Source: Cereibacter ovatus
GTDB lineage: Bacteria > Pseudomonadota > Alphaproteobacteria > Rhodobacterales > Rhodobacteraceae
Direction of reading: 5' to 3'
DNA length: 64,000 bases
Assembly: GCF_900207575.1 (NCBI RefSeq)
Contig: NZ_OAOQ01000002.1
Location: 1 to 64,000, forward strand
Each line of letters begins with the position of its first letter. Within the stretch, counting starts at the first letter, position 1. The notes under the pieces were generated by a model, which worked only from the letters and a program-made list of their open reading frames with translations, was not told where the DNA came from and made no database searches. Shown piece after piece: positions 52,188-61,523 of the stretch. Position numbers and translations under genes: made by a program.

Positions 52188-52665
52188 GTGTCGTCTCCTT
52201 GGTCCTCGTCCGTGTGCGATCGGCCTGCCCCGGTGGCGAGTGCGCGCGCCCCCTGCGCCTCTCACCCCGAGAATGATTCGCGGCCCTTTCGCGCTATCCT
52301 GAGTAGTATACAAGTTTGCGACGAATGTGCGGCAGGTATGGCTAATTGCATACATCTGATGTTTTCCTGATCCATAGTGCAGAAATGCAACTATCGGCAT
52401 AGTCGTAAGAAAATCAGTGCCTTGAAAGATTGTTGCGGGCGGGGTCTAAAGTTTGTAACGCGATTTCCGTTACAATCATTGCATACAAGTCCATCGGTTT
52501 GGGCGCCCGCAAGGTGGAAGGCCGCCTGTTGCGGGAATCGGTCCTTGGCAGGCGGGACGGTATGTTCCGTTGAAGCCATGTCCGCTGTGATGCCAGCGGT
52601 TGCCTTGGCCGGAAAACACGCTAAGGTTGTCTTCCTGATAAGAGTTGACGGTGAAGAGTGTTCGC
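52188..52665. promoter_or_regulatory. AT-richer regulatory region with a 23-bp palindrome
   Basis: 478 bp without a gene, distinctly lower in GC than its surroundings (52290-52490). TTGTAACG-N7-CGTTACAA (52453-52475) is a perfect palindrome. GTATACAAG (52306-52314), GCATACATC (52347-52355) and GCATACAAG (52481-52489) recur around it. It lies upstream of the plus-strand regulator at 52666 and the minus-strand 70-residue gene, so it may control either or both. Confidence 0.55.
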
Positions 52666-53364
52666 ATGACCCCATGCATTCTTGTGCTGGACGACGAGGC
52701 GTCGGTTCTGAAGCTGGTGCAGGAAACGCTTGAAGAGCGTGGGTGCCGGGTCATCCCCGCCCGCACGCTGCCGCAGTTTCGCAAGATCGATGCCGAAGAA
52801 GCGGTCGACCTTTATGTGATCGCCACCACGCTGGCGAACGGCAATGGCCTGTCGTTGGTCCGCGAATTGCGGCAGGCGTCCGATCGCGGGATCATCCTGC
52901 TTTCGGACCGACGCAACGAGGGCGACGGCCTGCACGGGCTGGAGATCGGCGCCGATGACGCGCTGGTGAAGCCGTTGCGCCAGCGCGAACTTGTGGCGCG
53001 GGTGACGGCGGTGTTGCGCAGGACCGGGAAGGCGGCGGCGGCGGCGCCCGTGCGGCCCCGGATCGACCATGAGTTCGAGGGCTATGCCGTCAGCCTTGTC
53101 GCCCGGCAGGTCTGGAACGCCGACGGGCAGGAGATCGCGCTGACCACATCGGAATTCGAACTGCTGGCGGCGCTGATCGCCCACCGCGGGCAGGTTCTCA
53201 GCCGCGATCAGATCATGAATGCGATCAAGGGCCGGCAGTGGGAAAGCTATGACCGCGTGGTGGATGGCATCATCAGCCGCTTGCGTCGCAAGATCCCGCC
53301 GAAGAAGGGGCGGCCGCCCTTCATCCGCACGGTGCATGGCGTGGGATACACCTTTACCGGCTGA
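52666..53364 (+). CDS. OmpR-type regulator with a degenerate receiver (no phosphoacceptor Asp)
   Basis: 232 residues from ATG 52666 (MTPCILVLDDEASVLKL). TTG 52645 is possible. The receiver keeps the acidic pair D9-D10 and the Lys in DDALVKPLRQ. The phosphoacceptor strand reads DLYVIATTLANGNG, so the position of the Asp is Ala53 and the following LPDG is LANG. The winged helix is normal: LTTSEFELLAALIAHRGQVLSRDQIM, DRVVDGIISRLRRKI, FIRTVHGVGYTFTG. No kinase gene is adjacent. It is probably phosphorylation-independent, responding to another ligand or regulated by its level. Confidence 0.9.
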   Translation: MTPCILVLDDEASVLKLVQETLEERGCRVIPARTLPQFRKIDAEEAVDLYVIATTLANGNGLSLVRELRQASDRGIILLSDRRNEGDGLHGLEIGADDALVKPLRQRELVARVTAVLRRTGKAAAAAPVRPRIDHEFEGYAVSLVARQVWNADGQEIALTTSEFELLAALIAHRGQVLSRDQIMNAIKGRQWESYDRVVDGIISRLRRKIPPKKGRPPFIRTVHGVGYTFTG

Positions 53365-53397
53365 CCTGACGCGGCCCGCCGATGGCCCCCCGTCGGG

Positions 53398-54459
53398 TCA
53401 AAGCCAGTCGCCCCGCCCGGTGCCCGTTGCCTCGGCCACGGTGGCAAAACCGTCGCGTTCCAGCAAGGAGTCAAGACCGCGCGCAATGCGGGCGCCCAGG
53501 CCGATCCCTTCATAGACCATCGCGGTGTAAAGCTGCACCGCCGAGGCCCCGGCGCGGATCTTGGCATAGGCCTGTTCGGCGCTGGCGATGCCCCCGACGC
53601 CGATCAGCGGCAGGCGGCCCTCGGTCAGGTGCGACAGGCGGGCAAGCACCCGGGTCGATCGCTCGAACAGCGGTGCGCCGGACAGGCCGCCGGCCTCGCA
53701 GGCATGCGGGCTGCGCAGCCCTTCGCGCGAAAGGGTGGTGTTGGTGGCGACGATGCCGGCGATGCCCGAGGCAAGGGCCACTTCGGCGATCTCGGCCAGA
53801 TCGTCGTCGGCAAGGTCGGGGGCGATCTTCAGGAACACCGGAACCGGCACCGCAAGGCCGGCCTGCACATCCATCACGCCGGCCAGCAGGGCAGCCAGCG
53901 CCTGTTTGCCTTGCAGATCGCGCAGCCGTTCGGTGTTGGGCGACGAGACATTGACCGTCGCGAAATCGACATGCGGCCCGCAAGCCGCCAGCACCGCGGC
54001 GAAATCGGCGGCGCGGTCGGCGCTGTCCTTGTTCGCGCCAAGGTTCAACCCCACCGGCACCGCCCCGCGCGGGCGCATCGCAAGGCGGGCGCAGATCGTG
54101 GCGGCGCCATCGTTGTTGAAGCCGAAACGGTTGATCGCGGCGCGATCCTCGGCCAGCCGGAACAGCCGCGGCTGCGGGTTGCCGGGTTGCGGGCGCGGGG
54201 TGGCGGCGCCCACCTCGATGAAGCCGAAGCCCGCCCGCATCAGCGCCGGAAGTGCCACCGCATTCTTGTCATATCCCGCCGCAAGCCCGACCGGATTGGG
54301 CAGGGTCAGCCCCGCCAGCGTGGTGCGCAGCCGGGCCGAGGTGACCGGCCCCGCCAGTGGCACAAGGTTCGCGCGCAGGGCCGACAACGACAGGTCATGG
54401 GCGCGTTCCGGGTCGATTCGGTGCAGCGCGGTCAGCGCCGCGCGTTCAAGAATGTTCAC
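53398..54459 (-). CDS. pyrD: Dihydroorotate dehydrogenase (quinone), class 2
   Basis: This membrane-associated flavoprotein oxidises dihydroorotate to orotate with quinone. It has 353 residues from GTG 54459, which overlaps the DUF952 stop as GTGA. The N-terminal helix [20 protein letters not shown] docks on the membrane. Then come [58 protein letters not shown] (Ser as base, class 2), [20 protein letters not shown] and [22 protein letters not shown]. Everything is intact. Confidence 0.97.
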   Translation of the reverse strand: MNILERAALTALHRIDPERAHDLSLSALRANLVPLAGPVTSARLRTTLAGLTLPNPVGLAAGYDKNAVALPALMRAGFGFIEVGAATPRPQPGNPQPRLFRLAEDRAAINRFGFNNDGAATICARLAMRPRGAVPVGLNLGANKDSADRAADFAAVLAACGPHVDFATVNVSSPNTERLRDLQGKQALAALLAGVMDVQAGLAVPVPVFLKIAPDLADDDLAEIAEVALASGIAGIVATNTTLSREGLRSPHACEAGGLSGAPLFERSTRVLARLSHLTEGRLPLIGVGGIASAEQAYAKIRAGASAVQLYTAMVYEGIGLGARIARGLDSLLERDGFATVAEATGTGRGDWL

Positions 54460-54794
54460 CACAGGCCCTCGGGGAAAATATGGCCGGTGGCGCCCAGCGG
54501 AAGGGATTTGTCCCAGACGACATCCTTCAGCGTCAACCGGCGGTAAAGATGCGGAAACAGCTGACCGCCGCGCGACGGCTCCCACTTCAGGGCGGGGCCG
54601 AGGGCGTCGGGGTTCAGCGCGACCAGAACAAGGTCGCTTTCCGTTGCGAAATGCTTTGCGGCGGTCTCGGCGACCTGTGCCGCGGTCGAGAAATGGATGA
54701 AGCCATCCGCCAGATCGACCGGCGCGCCTGCGGTTTCGCCGGCAAGGCGGAAGTCATCCCATTCGGCTCGGCGGAAAATCTTGAAGATCAGCAT
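54456..54794 (-). CDS. DUF952 family protein
   Basis: 112 residues from ATG 54794 ([15 protein letters not shown]). Family motifs are [42 protein letters not shown] and LFPHLYRRL. These glutathione-transferase-like small proteins are frequently coupled to pyrD in alphaproteobacteria. Their reaction is unknown. The frame is open far upstream (antisense to the nucleotidase), which is a composition artefact. Confidence 0.9.
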   Translation of the reverse strand: MLIFKIFRRAEWDDFRLAGETAGAPVDLADGFIHFSTAAQVAETAAKHFATESDLVLVALNPDALGPALKWEPSRGGQLFPHLYRRLTLKDVVWDKSLPLGATGHIFPEGLW

Positions 54795-54944
54795 GCAAGC
54801 CTCATGCACCCTGCCTGCGCCCCGGTCAATACGGCGGATGGCCGGGCGCCCGCCGGCCTGCCCTTGCGTCATGTGCCTTCGGCTTTGACAACCGCGGGCG
54901 GGGCGCCCCACTCTGACCGCATTATCCGCAACAGGAGCATTGCC

Positions 54945-56513
54945 ATGAAAGTCACCCTTCTCGCCTCGGCCGCGGTGATTGCGCTGGCCGCGGGGGCGGC
55001 GCGGGCCGAATTTGCGCTGACCATCCTGCATACCAATGATTTCCATGACCGTTTCGAGCCGATCTCGAAATCCGATTCGACCTGCGCCCCCGAAGACAAT
55101 GCCGCGGGCGGGTGTTTCGGCGGCATCGCCCGGCTGGTGACGGCCGTGGCCGAGGCGCGGGCGAAAGGGGACGAGACGCTTCTGGTGGATGCGGGCGACC
55201 AGTTTCAGGGCTCTTTGTTCTACGCGCGCTACAGGGGCCAGTTGGCGGCCGAATTCCTGAACGCGCTGGGCTATGAGGCGATGGCCGTGGGCAACCACGA
55301 ATTCGACGACGGGCCTGCGGTGCTGACCGAGTTCGCCCGCCAGCTTTCGGCGCCGCTGCTGATGGCCAATGCCGATCTGACGGCCGAACCCGCGTTGCGC
55401 GACGAGGTGGTGAAAGCGGCCGTGATCGAGAAGGCAGGCGAGAAGATCGGCCTTGTCGGGCTGGCGCCGCTGGATACCGCGGATCTGGCCAGCCCCGGCC
55501 CGAACGTGATCTTCACCGAGCCGGTTCAGGCCGCGCAGGCCGAGATCGACCGCCTGACCGCCGAGGGCGTGACAAAGATCGTGCTGCTGTCGCATCTGGG
55601 CCATGAGGCCGATCTGCGGATCGCGTCGGTGCTGACCGGGGTGGATGTGATCGTCGGCGGCCATTCCCACACCCTTCTGGGCCAGTTCGACGGTGCCGCC
55701 GGCCCCTATCCGGTGATGGTGGGCAAGGTGGCCATCGTCACCGCCTATGCCTATGGCAAGTATCTGGGCGAGTTGACGGTGACCTTCGATGACGCGGGCG
55801 AGGTGATCCGGGCCGAGGGTGCGCCGCGCCTGCTGGATGCGTCCGTGGCCGAGGATGCGGCGACGCTGGCCCGGGTGAAGGATCTGGCTGCCCCGCTGGA
55901 AGAGCTTCGCGCCCGGGTCGTGGCCGAAACCGCGGCCGAGATCGACGGCAGCCGCGAAAGCTGTCGCAGCGGCGAATGTGCGATGGGCAATCTTGTCGCC
56001 GATGCGATGCTGGATCGGGTCAAGGATCAGGGGATTGCGATCGCGATTGCGAATGGCGGCGGGCTGCGGGCCTCGATCGATCAGGGGCCGGTCTCGATGG
56101 GAGAGGTTCTGACGGTGCTGCCGTTCCAGAACACGCTGTCGACCTTCCGCATCAGCGGCCAGACCGTGCTGGCGGCGCTGGAAAATGGCGTCAGTCAGGT
56201 CGAAGAGGGTGCCGGCCGGTTTCCGCAGGTGGCCGGGTTGACATATGCCTTCGATCCGGCCGCCCCGGCGGGGGCGCGGGTGTCGGATGTGCAGGTGATG
56301 GTGGATGGCGGCTGGCAGCCGCTTGATCCCGCCGCGACCTACGGGGTGGTGTCGAACAACTATGTCCGGCAGGGCGGCGATGGCTATGCCATGCTGGTGC
56401 AGGCCGCCGATGCCTATGATTTCGGCCCGGATCTGGCCGAGGTCACCGCCGAGTATCTGGCCGCCCGCACGCCCTACAGCCCGGTGATCAAGGGCCACAT
56501 CACGCGCCGATAG
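54945..56513 (+). CDS. Periplasmic bifunctional metallophosphatase / 5'-nucleotidase (UshA-like)
   Basis: 522 residues from ATG 54945 with AGGAG upstream. Signal peptide MKVTLLASAAVIALAAGAARA. The calcineurin-like domain has ILHTNDFHDRFEP, LLVDAGDQFQGS, AVGNHEFDDGP, LLSHLGHEADL and IVGGHSHTLL. The C-terminal 5'-nucleotidase domain has CAMGNLVADAMLD, IAIANGGGLRASI, GEVLTVLPFQNTLSTF and NNYVRQGGDGYAML. It likely dephosphorylates nucleotides or sugar nucleotides in the periplasm. Confidence 0.94.
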   Translation: MKVTLLASAAVIALAAGAARAEFALTILHTNDFHDRFEPISKSDSTCAPEDNAAGGCFGGIARLVTAVAEARAKGDETLLVDAGDQFQGSLFYARYRGQLAAEFLNALGYEAMAVGNHEFDDGPAVLTEFARQLSAPLLMANADLTAEPALRDEVVKAAVIEKAGEKIGLVGLAPLDTADLASPGPNVIFTEPVQAAQAEIDRLTAEGVTKIVLLSHLGHEADLRIASVLTGVDVIVGGHSHTLLGQFDGAAGPYPVMVGKVAIVTAYAYGKYLGELTVTFDDAGEVIRAEGAPRLLDASVAEDAATLARVKDLAAPLEELRARVVAETAAEIDGSRESCRSGECAMGNLVADAMLDRVKDQGIAIAIANGGGLRASIDQGPVSMGEVLTVLPFQNTLSTFRISGQTVLAALENGVSQVEEGAGRFPQVAGLTYAFDPAAPAGARVSDVQVMVDGGWQPLDPAATYGVVSNNYVRQGGDGYAMLVQAADAYDFGPDLAEVTAEYLAARTPYSPVIKGHITRR

Positions 56514-56568
56514 TGCCTGCGTCGCATCACCGCGCCGGCCGCGCTTGCAGTGCCGGGGGCTGGCGCGG

Positions 56569-57024
56569 ATGATCGGTCCTGTATCGTCGGGGAATGTTGC
56601 GCTGAGTTTTCTGGACCATCTTTTGGGGCTGCGGTGGCCCCGCCGTCCCGGATGTTTTTCGCGCCGTCGGTTCCTGCTGGCCGACGACAGTGCCGCGATG
56701 CGCTTTCTGCTGCGCGAGTATCTGGCGCCGACCGGGGCCGATCTGGTTCTGGTTGCCGATGGCCGGCAGGCGGTCGAGGCCGCCGCGGCGCATCGGTTCG
56801 ATCTGCTGCTTCTTGATCTGTCGATGCCTGAACTGGATGGCGCCGGCGCGCTGGCCCATATCCGTGCCGGTGGTCGGCCCACGGTGCCCGCGGTGGCCGT
56901 CACCGCCGAAAGCGCCCCGGATGAGGTGGCCGCCGCCCTTCGGGCCGGGTTCGCCGCCCTTATCGCCAAGCCTGTCCAGCGTGAGAAGTTGCTTCAGACG
57001 ATCGGAAGCCTGATCCACAGTTGA
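56569..57024 (+). CDS. Stand-alone CheY-like receiver protein
   Basis: About 151 residues from ATG 56569. The start is uncertain, since the frame is open to TTG 56545 and the first 40 residues are not conserved. The receiver is complete: RRRFLLADDSAAMRFLL (acidic pair), LLLLDLSMPELDGAGAL (phosphoacceptor), AVAVTAESAP (Thr) and ALIAKPVQREKLL (Lys). No output domain. It lies 55 bp after the nucleotidase and 140 bp before another receiver protein, so a phosphorelay or sequestering role is possible. Confidence 0.8.
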   Translation: MIGPVSSGNVALSFLDHLLGLRWPRRPGCFSRRRFLLADDSAAMRFLLREYLAPTGADLVLVADGRQAVEAAAAHRFDLLLLDLSMPELDGAGALAHIRAGGRPTVPAVAVTAESAPDEVAAALRAGFAALIAKPVQREKLLQTIGSLIHS

Positions 57025-57163
57025 GTAAACTTGCCTGAAAGGCGAATAGGCAATAATCCGCCAATCTTTTGATAATTCTCATACCAATACGTCAAAATTA
57101 CGCTCTTTTTAGAGCGATTCGCGTTACGGTTGACGTCAGGTCGGCAATCCGGGGCGAAGCAAG
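57025..57163. promoter_or_regulatory. AT-rich promoter region with inverted repeats
   Basis: 139 bp, strikingly AT-rich for this genome. TTGCCT (57031-57036) and AGGCAA (57048-57053) form one inverted repeat. CGCTCT-TTTT-AGAGCG (57101-57116) forms a second, perfect one. The second lies about 50 bp before the degenerate diguanylate-cyclase-like gene and could be its operator or the terminator of the preceding receiver gene. Confidence 0.5.
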
Positions 57164-58081
57164 ATGACGAAGATGCGGCTTCTGCTGATCGACGGCGACC
57201 CGGGCTATGTTCTGGCGCTGCGCCATGTGCTTGATCTGATGGGGTTTTCCGATCCCGATTGCACTGCCACCGCGCGCGAGGCGTTGCGCCTTCTGGGCCG
57301 GGGTGAGCGGTTCGATTGCATCATCCTTGACCTTGCGCTGCATGGGGGCGCGGCCGCGCTCTGCCGGCGTATCCGGCTTTTGCCTGAACATGCCGCGACG
57401 CCGATCCTGTTGACCGTCGGCCACGAAGGCGCGCCCGAACTGTCCGAGGCGCTGGCGGCAGGCGCGTCGGATTACATCTCGCGCATGCTTGATCCGGTGG
57501 AATTGCGGGCTCGGCTGGGGATGGCGGCGCGGATCGCCGACGAACGCCGCCGCAGCGCCGAGCTGGACCGCCGCCTGCGCGGCCTTGCCGCCGCCGGCTT
57601 TTCCGATCCGCAGCCGGTTCTGGGCGTGCCGGGAATGCTGGATCTGGACGGCTTTCGCGATCAGTTGCGGCTGGGGCTGCGCGACCGCACCGCCATTGCC
57701 TTCCGCATCGGCAATGCCGGCGCCATCGCGGCCGAAGCGACGCCGCAGCAATATCAGGACATGCTGTTTCATGTCGCCTCGGTGATCCTGCACCGTCTTG
57801 GGCCGCAGGGCCTGTTGCTGGCCCATGCCGGCCATGGCGAGTTTGTGGGCCTGCTGCCCGACCCGCCGCCCGAATGCCCCCATCGGCTGGCCGGGGAACT
57901 GGCCGCACTTCTGGCCGACCGTGCCCGGATCTACGACCGGCTTGGCGTGCCGATGCCGGTGCTTCAGGTCGGCAAGCCGATGCGCCGCGGCTTCTTTGTG
58001 CGCGGCACGCCGGAACGTCTGCTGACCCGCGCCCGCGAAACGCTGCGCCGCCCGGCCCCGGTGCCGGCGGTCGCTCTCTGA
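57164..58081 (+). CDS. Receiver protein with a degenerate GGDEF-like output domain
   Basis: 305 residues. The N-terminal receiver has IDGDPGY (acidic) and phosphoacceptor D56 in FDCIILDLALHGG, but the conserved Lys-Pro is replaced (YISRMLDP). After a helical linker (about 125-150), residues 155-290 follow the outline of a diguanylate cyclase (MLDLDGFRDQL ... LLLAHAGHGEFVGLLPD). The signature is GHGEF (223-227) instead of GGDEF and the metal-binding Asp pair is incomplete. It is probably not an active cyclase, and could bind c-di-GMP or nucleotides, or serve as a scaffold. Confidence 0.8.
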   Translation: MTKMRLLLIDGDPGYVLALRHVLDLMGFSDPDCTATAREALRLLGRGERFDCIILDLALHGGAAALCRRIRLLPEHAATPILLTVGHEGAPELSEALAAGASDYISRMLDPVELRARLGMAARIADERRRSAELDRRLRGLAAAGFSDPQPVLGVPGMLDLDGFRDQLRLGLRDRTAIAFRIGNAGAIAAEATPQQYQDMLFHVASVILHRLGPQGLLLAHAGHGEFVGLLPDPPPECPHRLAGELAALLADRARIYDRLGVPMPVLQVGKPMRRGFFVRGTPERLLTRARETLRRPAPVPAVAL

Positions 58082-58214
58082 CCGGCGATCTGCCCAATTC
58101 GCGGGCATTTTCCGCCGCGGCGCCGGCTTTCTCGCCGGGGTATCCTGATAGGTCATTGGCAGTCCTTGCGGTTCCGTGAAACCGTCGGGGCAATCGCGAC
58201 TACGGAAGAAGCAT

Positions 58215-61200
58215 ATGTCGATCAAGGCCAGCATCCACCACCTGACCCATTACCGCTATGACCGTCCGGTGACGCTTGGCCCGCAGGTGATCCGGCTGCG
58301 GCCTGCGCCCCATTCGCGGACGCGGGTGATCTCGCATTCGCTGAAGGTCTCGCCGGGGGGGCATTTCGAGAACCACCAGCAAGACCCCTATGGCAACTGG
58401 TTGACCCGCATCGTCTTTCCCGAGCCGGTGACCGAACTGCGGATCGAGGTCGATCTGGTCGCCGACATGACCATCTACAACCCGTTCGATTTCTTTGTGG
58501 AAACCGAAGCCGAGGTCTGGCCCTTCGACTACCCCGACGAGATCCTTGCCGACCTGTCGATCTATCGCCAGCCCGAACCCGCCGGCCCGTTGCTTCAGCA
58601 GTTTCTGGCCACCTTGCCGCGCGATCGGCAGCGCACCGTGGACATGGTGGTGGCGCTGAACGCGCGGCTGTCGCAAGAGATCGCCTATGTCATCCGGATG
58701 GAGCCGGGCGTCTATTCGCCCGAGGAAACCCTGTCGCACCGGCGCGGATCGTGCCGCGACAGCGCATGGTTGCAGGTGCAGGTGCTGCGGCATCTGGGTT
58801 TTGCCGCGCGCTTCGTGTCGGGCTATCTGATCCAGTTGAAGCCGGATCTGCAATCGCTGGACGGGCCGTCGGGCACCGACCACGACTTCACCGACCTGCA
58901 CGCCTGGGCCGAGGTCTATCTGCCCGGCGCGGGCTGGATCGGGCTGGATGCCACATCGGGGCTTCTGACCGGCGAAAGCCACATCCCGCTGGCCGCCACC
59001 CCGCATTACCGCAACGCCGCCCCCATCGCGGGCGTCGCCAGCTATGCCGAGGTCGATTTCGGCTTTGACATGAAGGTGGCGCGGGTGGCCGAACATCCGC
59101 GCATCACCAAGCCGTTCTCGGACGAGGCATGGCAGCGGCTGGATGCGCTGGGCGCGCAGGTGGACAAGGCGCTGGCGGCGGGCGACGTGCGGCTGACGAT
59201 GGGGGGCGAACCCACCTTCGTCTCGATCGACGATTTCGAAGCCGGGGAATGGAACACCGATGCCGTGGGGCCGACAAAGCGCGTGCTGGCCGACCGGCTG
59301 ATCCGGCGCCTGCGCGACCGTTTCGCCCCCGGCGGGTTCCTGCATTACGGCCAGGGCAAGTGGTATCCGGGCGAGACCCTGCCCCGCTGGACCTTTTCGC
59401 TTTACTGGCGCGAGGATGGCCAGCCGATCTGGCGCGATCCCGCCCTTGTCGCGGGCGAGGATGACGCCACCGGCGCCGACGCCGGTGATGCGCAGCGACT
59501 GATGCAGGGGATTGCCGCCGAACTGGGGCTGGGGGCCGATCTTGTGGTTCCAGCATTCGAAGACCCCGGTGAATGGCTGCTGAAAGAGGGCAACCTGCCC
59601 GAGAACGTGACCCCCGAAAACTCGCGGCTGAAAGACCCCGAGGAACGTCACCGCATGGCTCGCGTGTTCGAACGCGGGTTGACCGAAGCTTCGGGCTTCG
59701 TGCTGCCGGTGCAACGCTGGCAGTCGCAGGTGGCGAACCGGCCGCGCTGGCGGTCGGAACGGTGGAAGCTGCGCCGCGGCCATCTGTTCCTTGTGCCCGG
59801 CGACAGCCCGGTGGGCTATCGCCTGCCGCTGGGGGCGCTGCCTTATGTGCCGCCCTCGCGCTATCCCTATATCAACCCGACCGATCCGACGGTGGATCGC
59901 CCGCCGCTGCCTGCCGTGCCGTTGCAGACCCCCGATCAGGCGGTGGCGAGCTTTACCGCATCGACCCCCGGCCAGCAGGTGGTCGAGCAGATCCTGGGCG
60001 ACGAAAGCGCGGTGCGCACCGCGCTGGCGGCCGAGATGCGCGACGGGCGGCTGTGCGTGTTCATGCCCCCGGTCGAGGCGGTCGAGGACTACCTTGAACT
60101 GGTCGCGGCGGCCGAGGCGGCGGCGCGGAAGCTGGGCCTGCCGGTTCATATCGAAGGCTATGCCCCGCCGCACGACCCGCGGCTGAACGTGATCCGCGTC
60201 GCCCCCGATCCGGGCGTGATCGAGGTGAACATCCATCCCGCGCACACCTGGGCCGATTGCGTGGCGATCACCACGGCCGTCTATGACGAGGCGCGCCAGA
60301 CCCGCCTTGGCGCCGACAAGTTCATGATCGACGGCAAGCATTGCGGCACCGGCGGCGGCAACCATGTCGTGGTGGGCGGGCGCACGCCGATGGATTCGCC
60401 GTTTCTGCGCCGGCCCGATCTGCTGCGCAGCCTGATCCTGCACTGGAACCGGCACCCGTCGCTGTCCTATCTGTTTTCGGGGCTGTTCATCGGCCCGACC
60501 AGTCAGGCGCCCCGCATCGACGAGGCCCGCCACGACAGCCTGTATGAGCTGGAAATCGCCCTGTCCCAGATCCCGGGGCCGCAGGATGCACGCGGGCCGC
60601 TATGGCTGCCGGATCGGCTGCTGCGCAACATCCTGACCGATGTCACCGGCAACACCCACCGGGCCGAAATCTGCATCGACAAGATGTTCTCGCCCGATGG
60701 CCCCACCGGCCGGCTGGGTCTGGTCGAGTTTCGCGGCTTCGAGATGCCGCCCGATCCGCGGATGAGCCTTGCCCAGCAACTGCTGATCCGGGCGCTGATC
60801 GCGCGGATGTGGCAAAGCCCGGTGACCGGCCCGCTGACCCGCTGGGGCACAATGCTGCACGATCGCTTCATGTTGCAGCACCATGTCTGGCAGGATTTTC
60901 TGGATGTGCTGGCCGATCTGCGGGCGCATGGCTTCGATCTGGATCCCGACTGGTTCAAGGCGCAGGCCGAGTTCCGCTTCCCCTTCTGCGGCGAGGTCGA
61001 CTACGAAGGCGCCCGGCTTGAACTCCGGCAGGCGTTGGAGCCGTGGCATGTGCTGGGCGAAACCGGCGCGATCGGCGGCACCGTGCGCTATACCGATAGT
61101 TCGACCGAACGGCTTCAGGTCAAGCTGAGCGGGGCCGATCCCGCGCGCTACCGTGTCGCCTGCAACGGGCGGCCGGTGCCGCTGGTGCCTGCGGGCACTG

Positions 61201-61523
61201 GTGTGGCGGTGGCGGGGGTGCGCTACAAGGCGTGGCAACCCGCTGCGGCGCTGCATCCGGGCCTTGCCGTCGATGCGCCGCTGACCTTCGATCTGTACGA
61301 CACATGGTCGGGCCGGGCGCTGGGCGGCTGCGTCTATCACGTCGCCCACCCCGGCGGGCGCAACTACGACACCTTCCCCGTGAACGGCAACGAGGCCGAG
61401 GCCCGCCGCCTTGCCCGCTTCCAGCCGCATGGCCACAGCGCCGGGCACTGGCCGCTGCATCCCGAAACCCCGCACCCGGACTTTCCGATGACGCTGGACC
61501 TTCGCCGGCCCGCGGGGCTGTGA
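58215..61523 (+). CDS. Transglutaminase-like protease domain fused to DUF2126
   Basis: 1102 residues from ATG 58215 ([19 protein letters not shown]). N-terminal bacterial transglutaminase-associated region, then the papain-like core with Cys180 ([12 protein letters not shown]), His229 ([12 protein letters not shown]) and Asp245 (GLDATSG), a complete triad. From about residue 300 the DUF2126 part begins: [84 protein letters not shown]2126 resembles glutamine-synthetase/ATP-utilising folds, but its reaction is not settled. It overlaps the next gene (TGATG). Probably part of an amide-bond-forming or -cleaving system. Confidence 0.93.
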   Translation: MSIKASIHHLTHYRYDRPVTLGPQVIRLRPAPHSRTRVISHSLKVSPGGHFENHQQDPYGNWLTRIVFPEPVTELRIEVDLVADMTIYNPFDFFVETEAEVWPFDYPDEILADLSIYRQPEPAGPLLQQFLATLPRDRQRTVDMVVALNARLSQEIAYVIRMEPGVYSPEETLSHRRGSCRDSAWLQVQVLRHLGFAARFVSGYLIQLKPDLQSLDGPSGTDHDFTDLHAWAEVYLPGAGWIGLDATSGLLTGESHIPLAATPHYRNAAPIAGVASYAEVDFGFDMKVARVAEHPRITKPFSDEAWQRLDALGAQVDKALAAGDVRLTMGGEPTFVSIDDFEAGEWNTDAVGPTKRVLADRLIRRLRDRFAPGGFLHYGQGKWYPGETLPRWTFSLYWREDGQPIWRDPALVAGEDDATGADAGDAQRLMQGIAAELGLGADLVVPAFEDPGEWLLKEGNLPENVTPENSRLKDPEERHRMARVFERGLTEASGFVLPVQRWQSQVANRPRWRSERWKLRRGHLFLVPGDSPVGYRLPLGALPYVPPSRYPYINPTDPTVDRPPLPAVPLQTPDQAVASFTASTPGQQVVEQILGDESAVRTALAAEMRDGRLCVFMPPVEAVEDYLELVAAAEAAARKLGLPVHIEGYAPPHDPRLNVIRVAPDPGVIEVNIHPAHTWADCVAITTAVYDEARQTRLGADKFMIDGKHCGTGGGNHVVVGGRTPMDSPFLRRPDLLRSLILHWNRHPSLSYLFSGLFIGPTSQAPRIDEARHDSLYELEIALSQIPGPQDARGPLWLPDRLLRNILTDVTGNTHRAEICIDKMFSPDGPTGRLGLVEFRGFEMPPDPRMSLAQQLLIRALIARMWQSPVTGPLTRWGTMLHDRFMLQHHVWQDFLDVLADLRAHGFDLDPDWFKAQAEFRFPFCGEVDYEGARLELRQALEPWHVLGETGAIGGTVRYTDSSTERLQVKLSGADPARYRVACNGRPVPLVPAGTGVAVAGVRYKAWQPAAALHPGLAVDAPLTFDLYDTWSGRALGGCVYHVAHPGGRNYDTFPVNGNEAEARRLARFQPHGHSAGHWPLHPETPHPDFPMTLDLRRPAGL

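Noticed and set aside
54456-56969. Long minus-strand extension upstream of DUF952 (837 codons)
   Set aside because: Everything before ATG 54794 is antisense to the UshA-like gene. Only the last 112 codons match DUF952.
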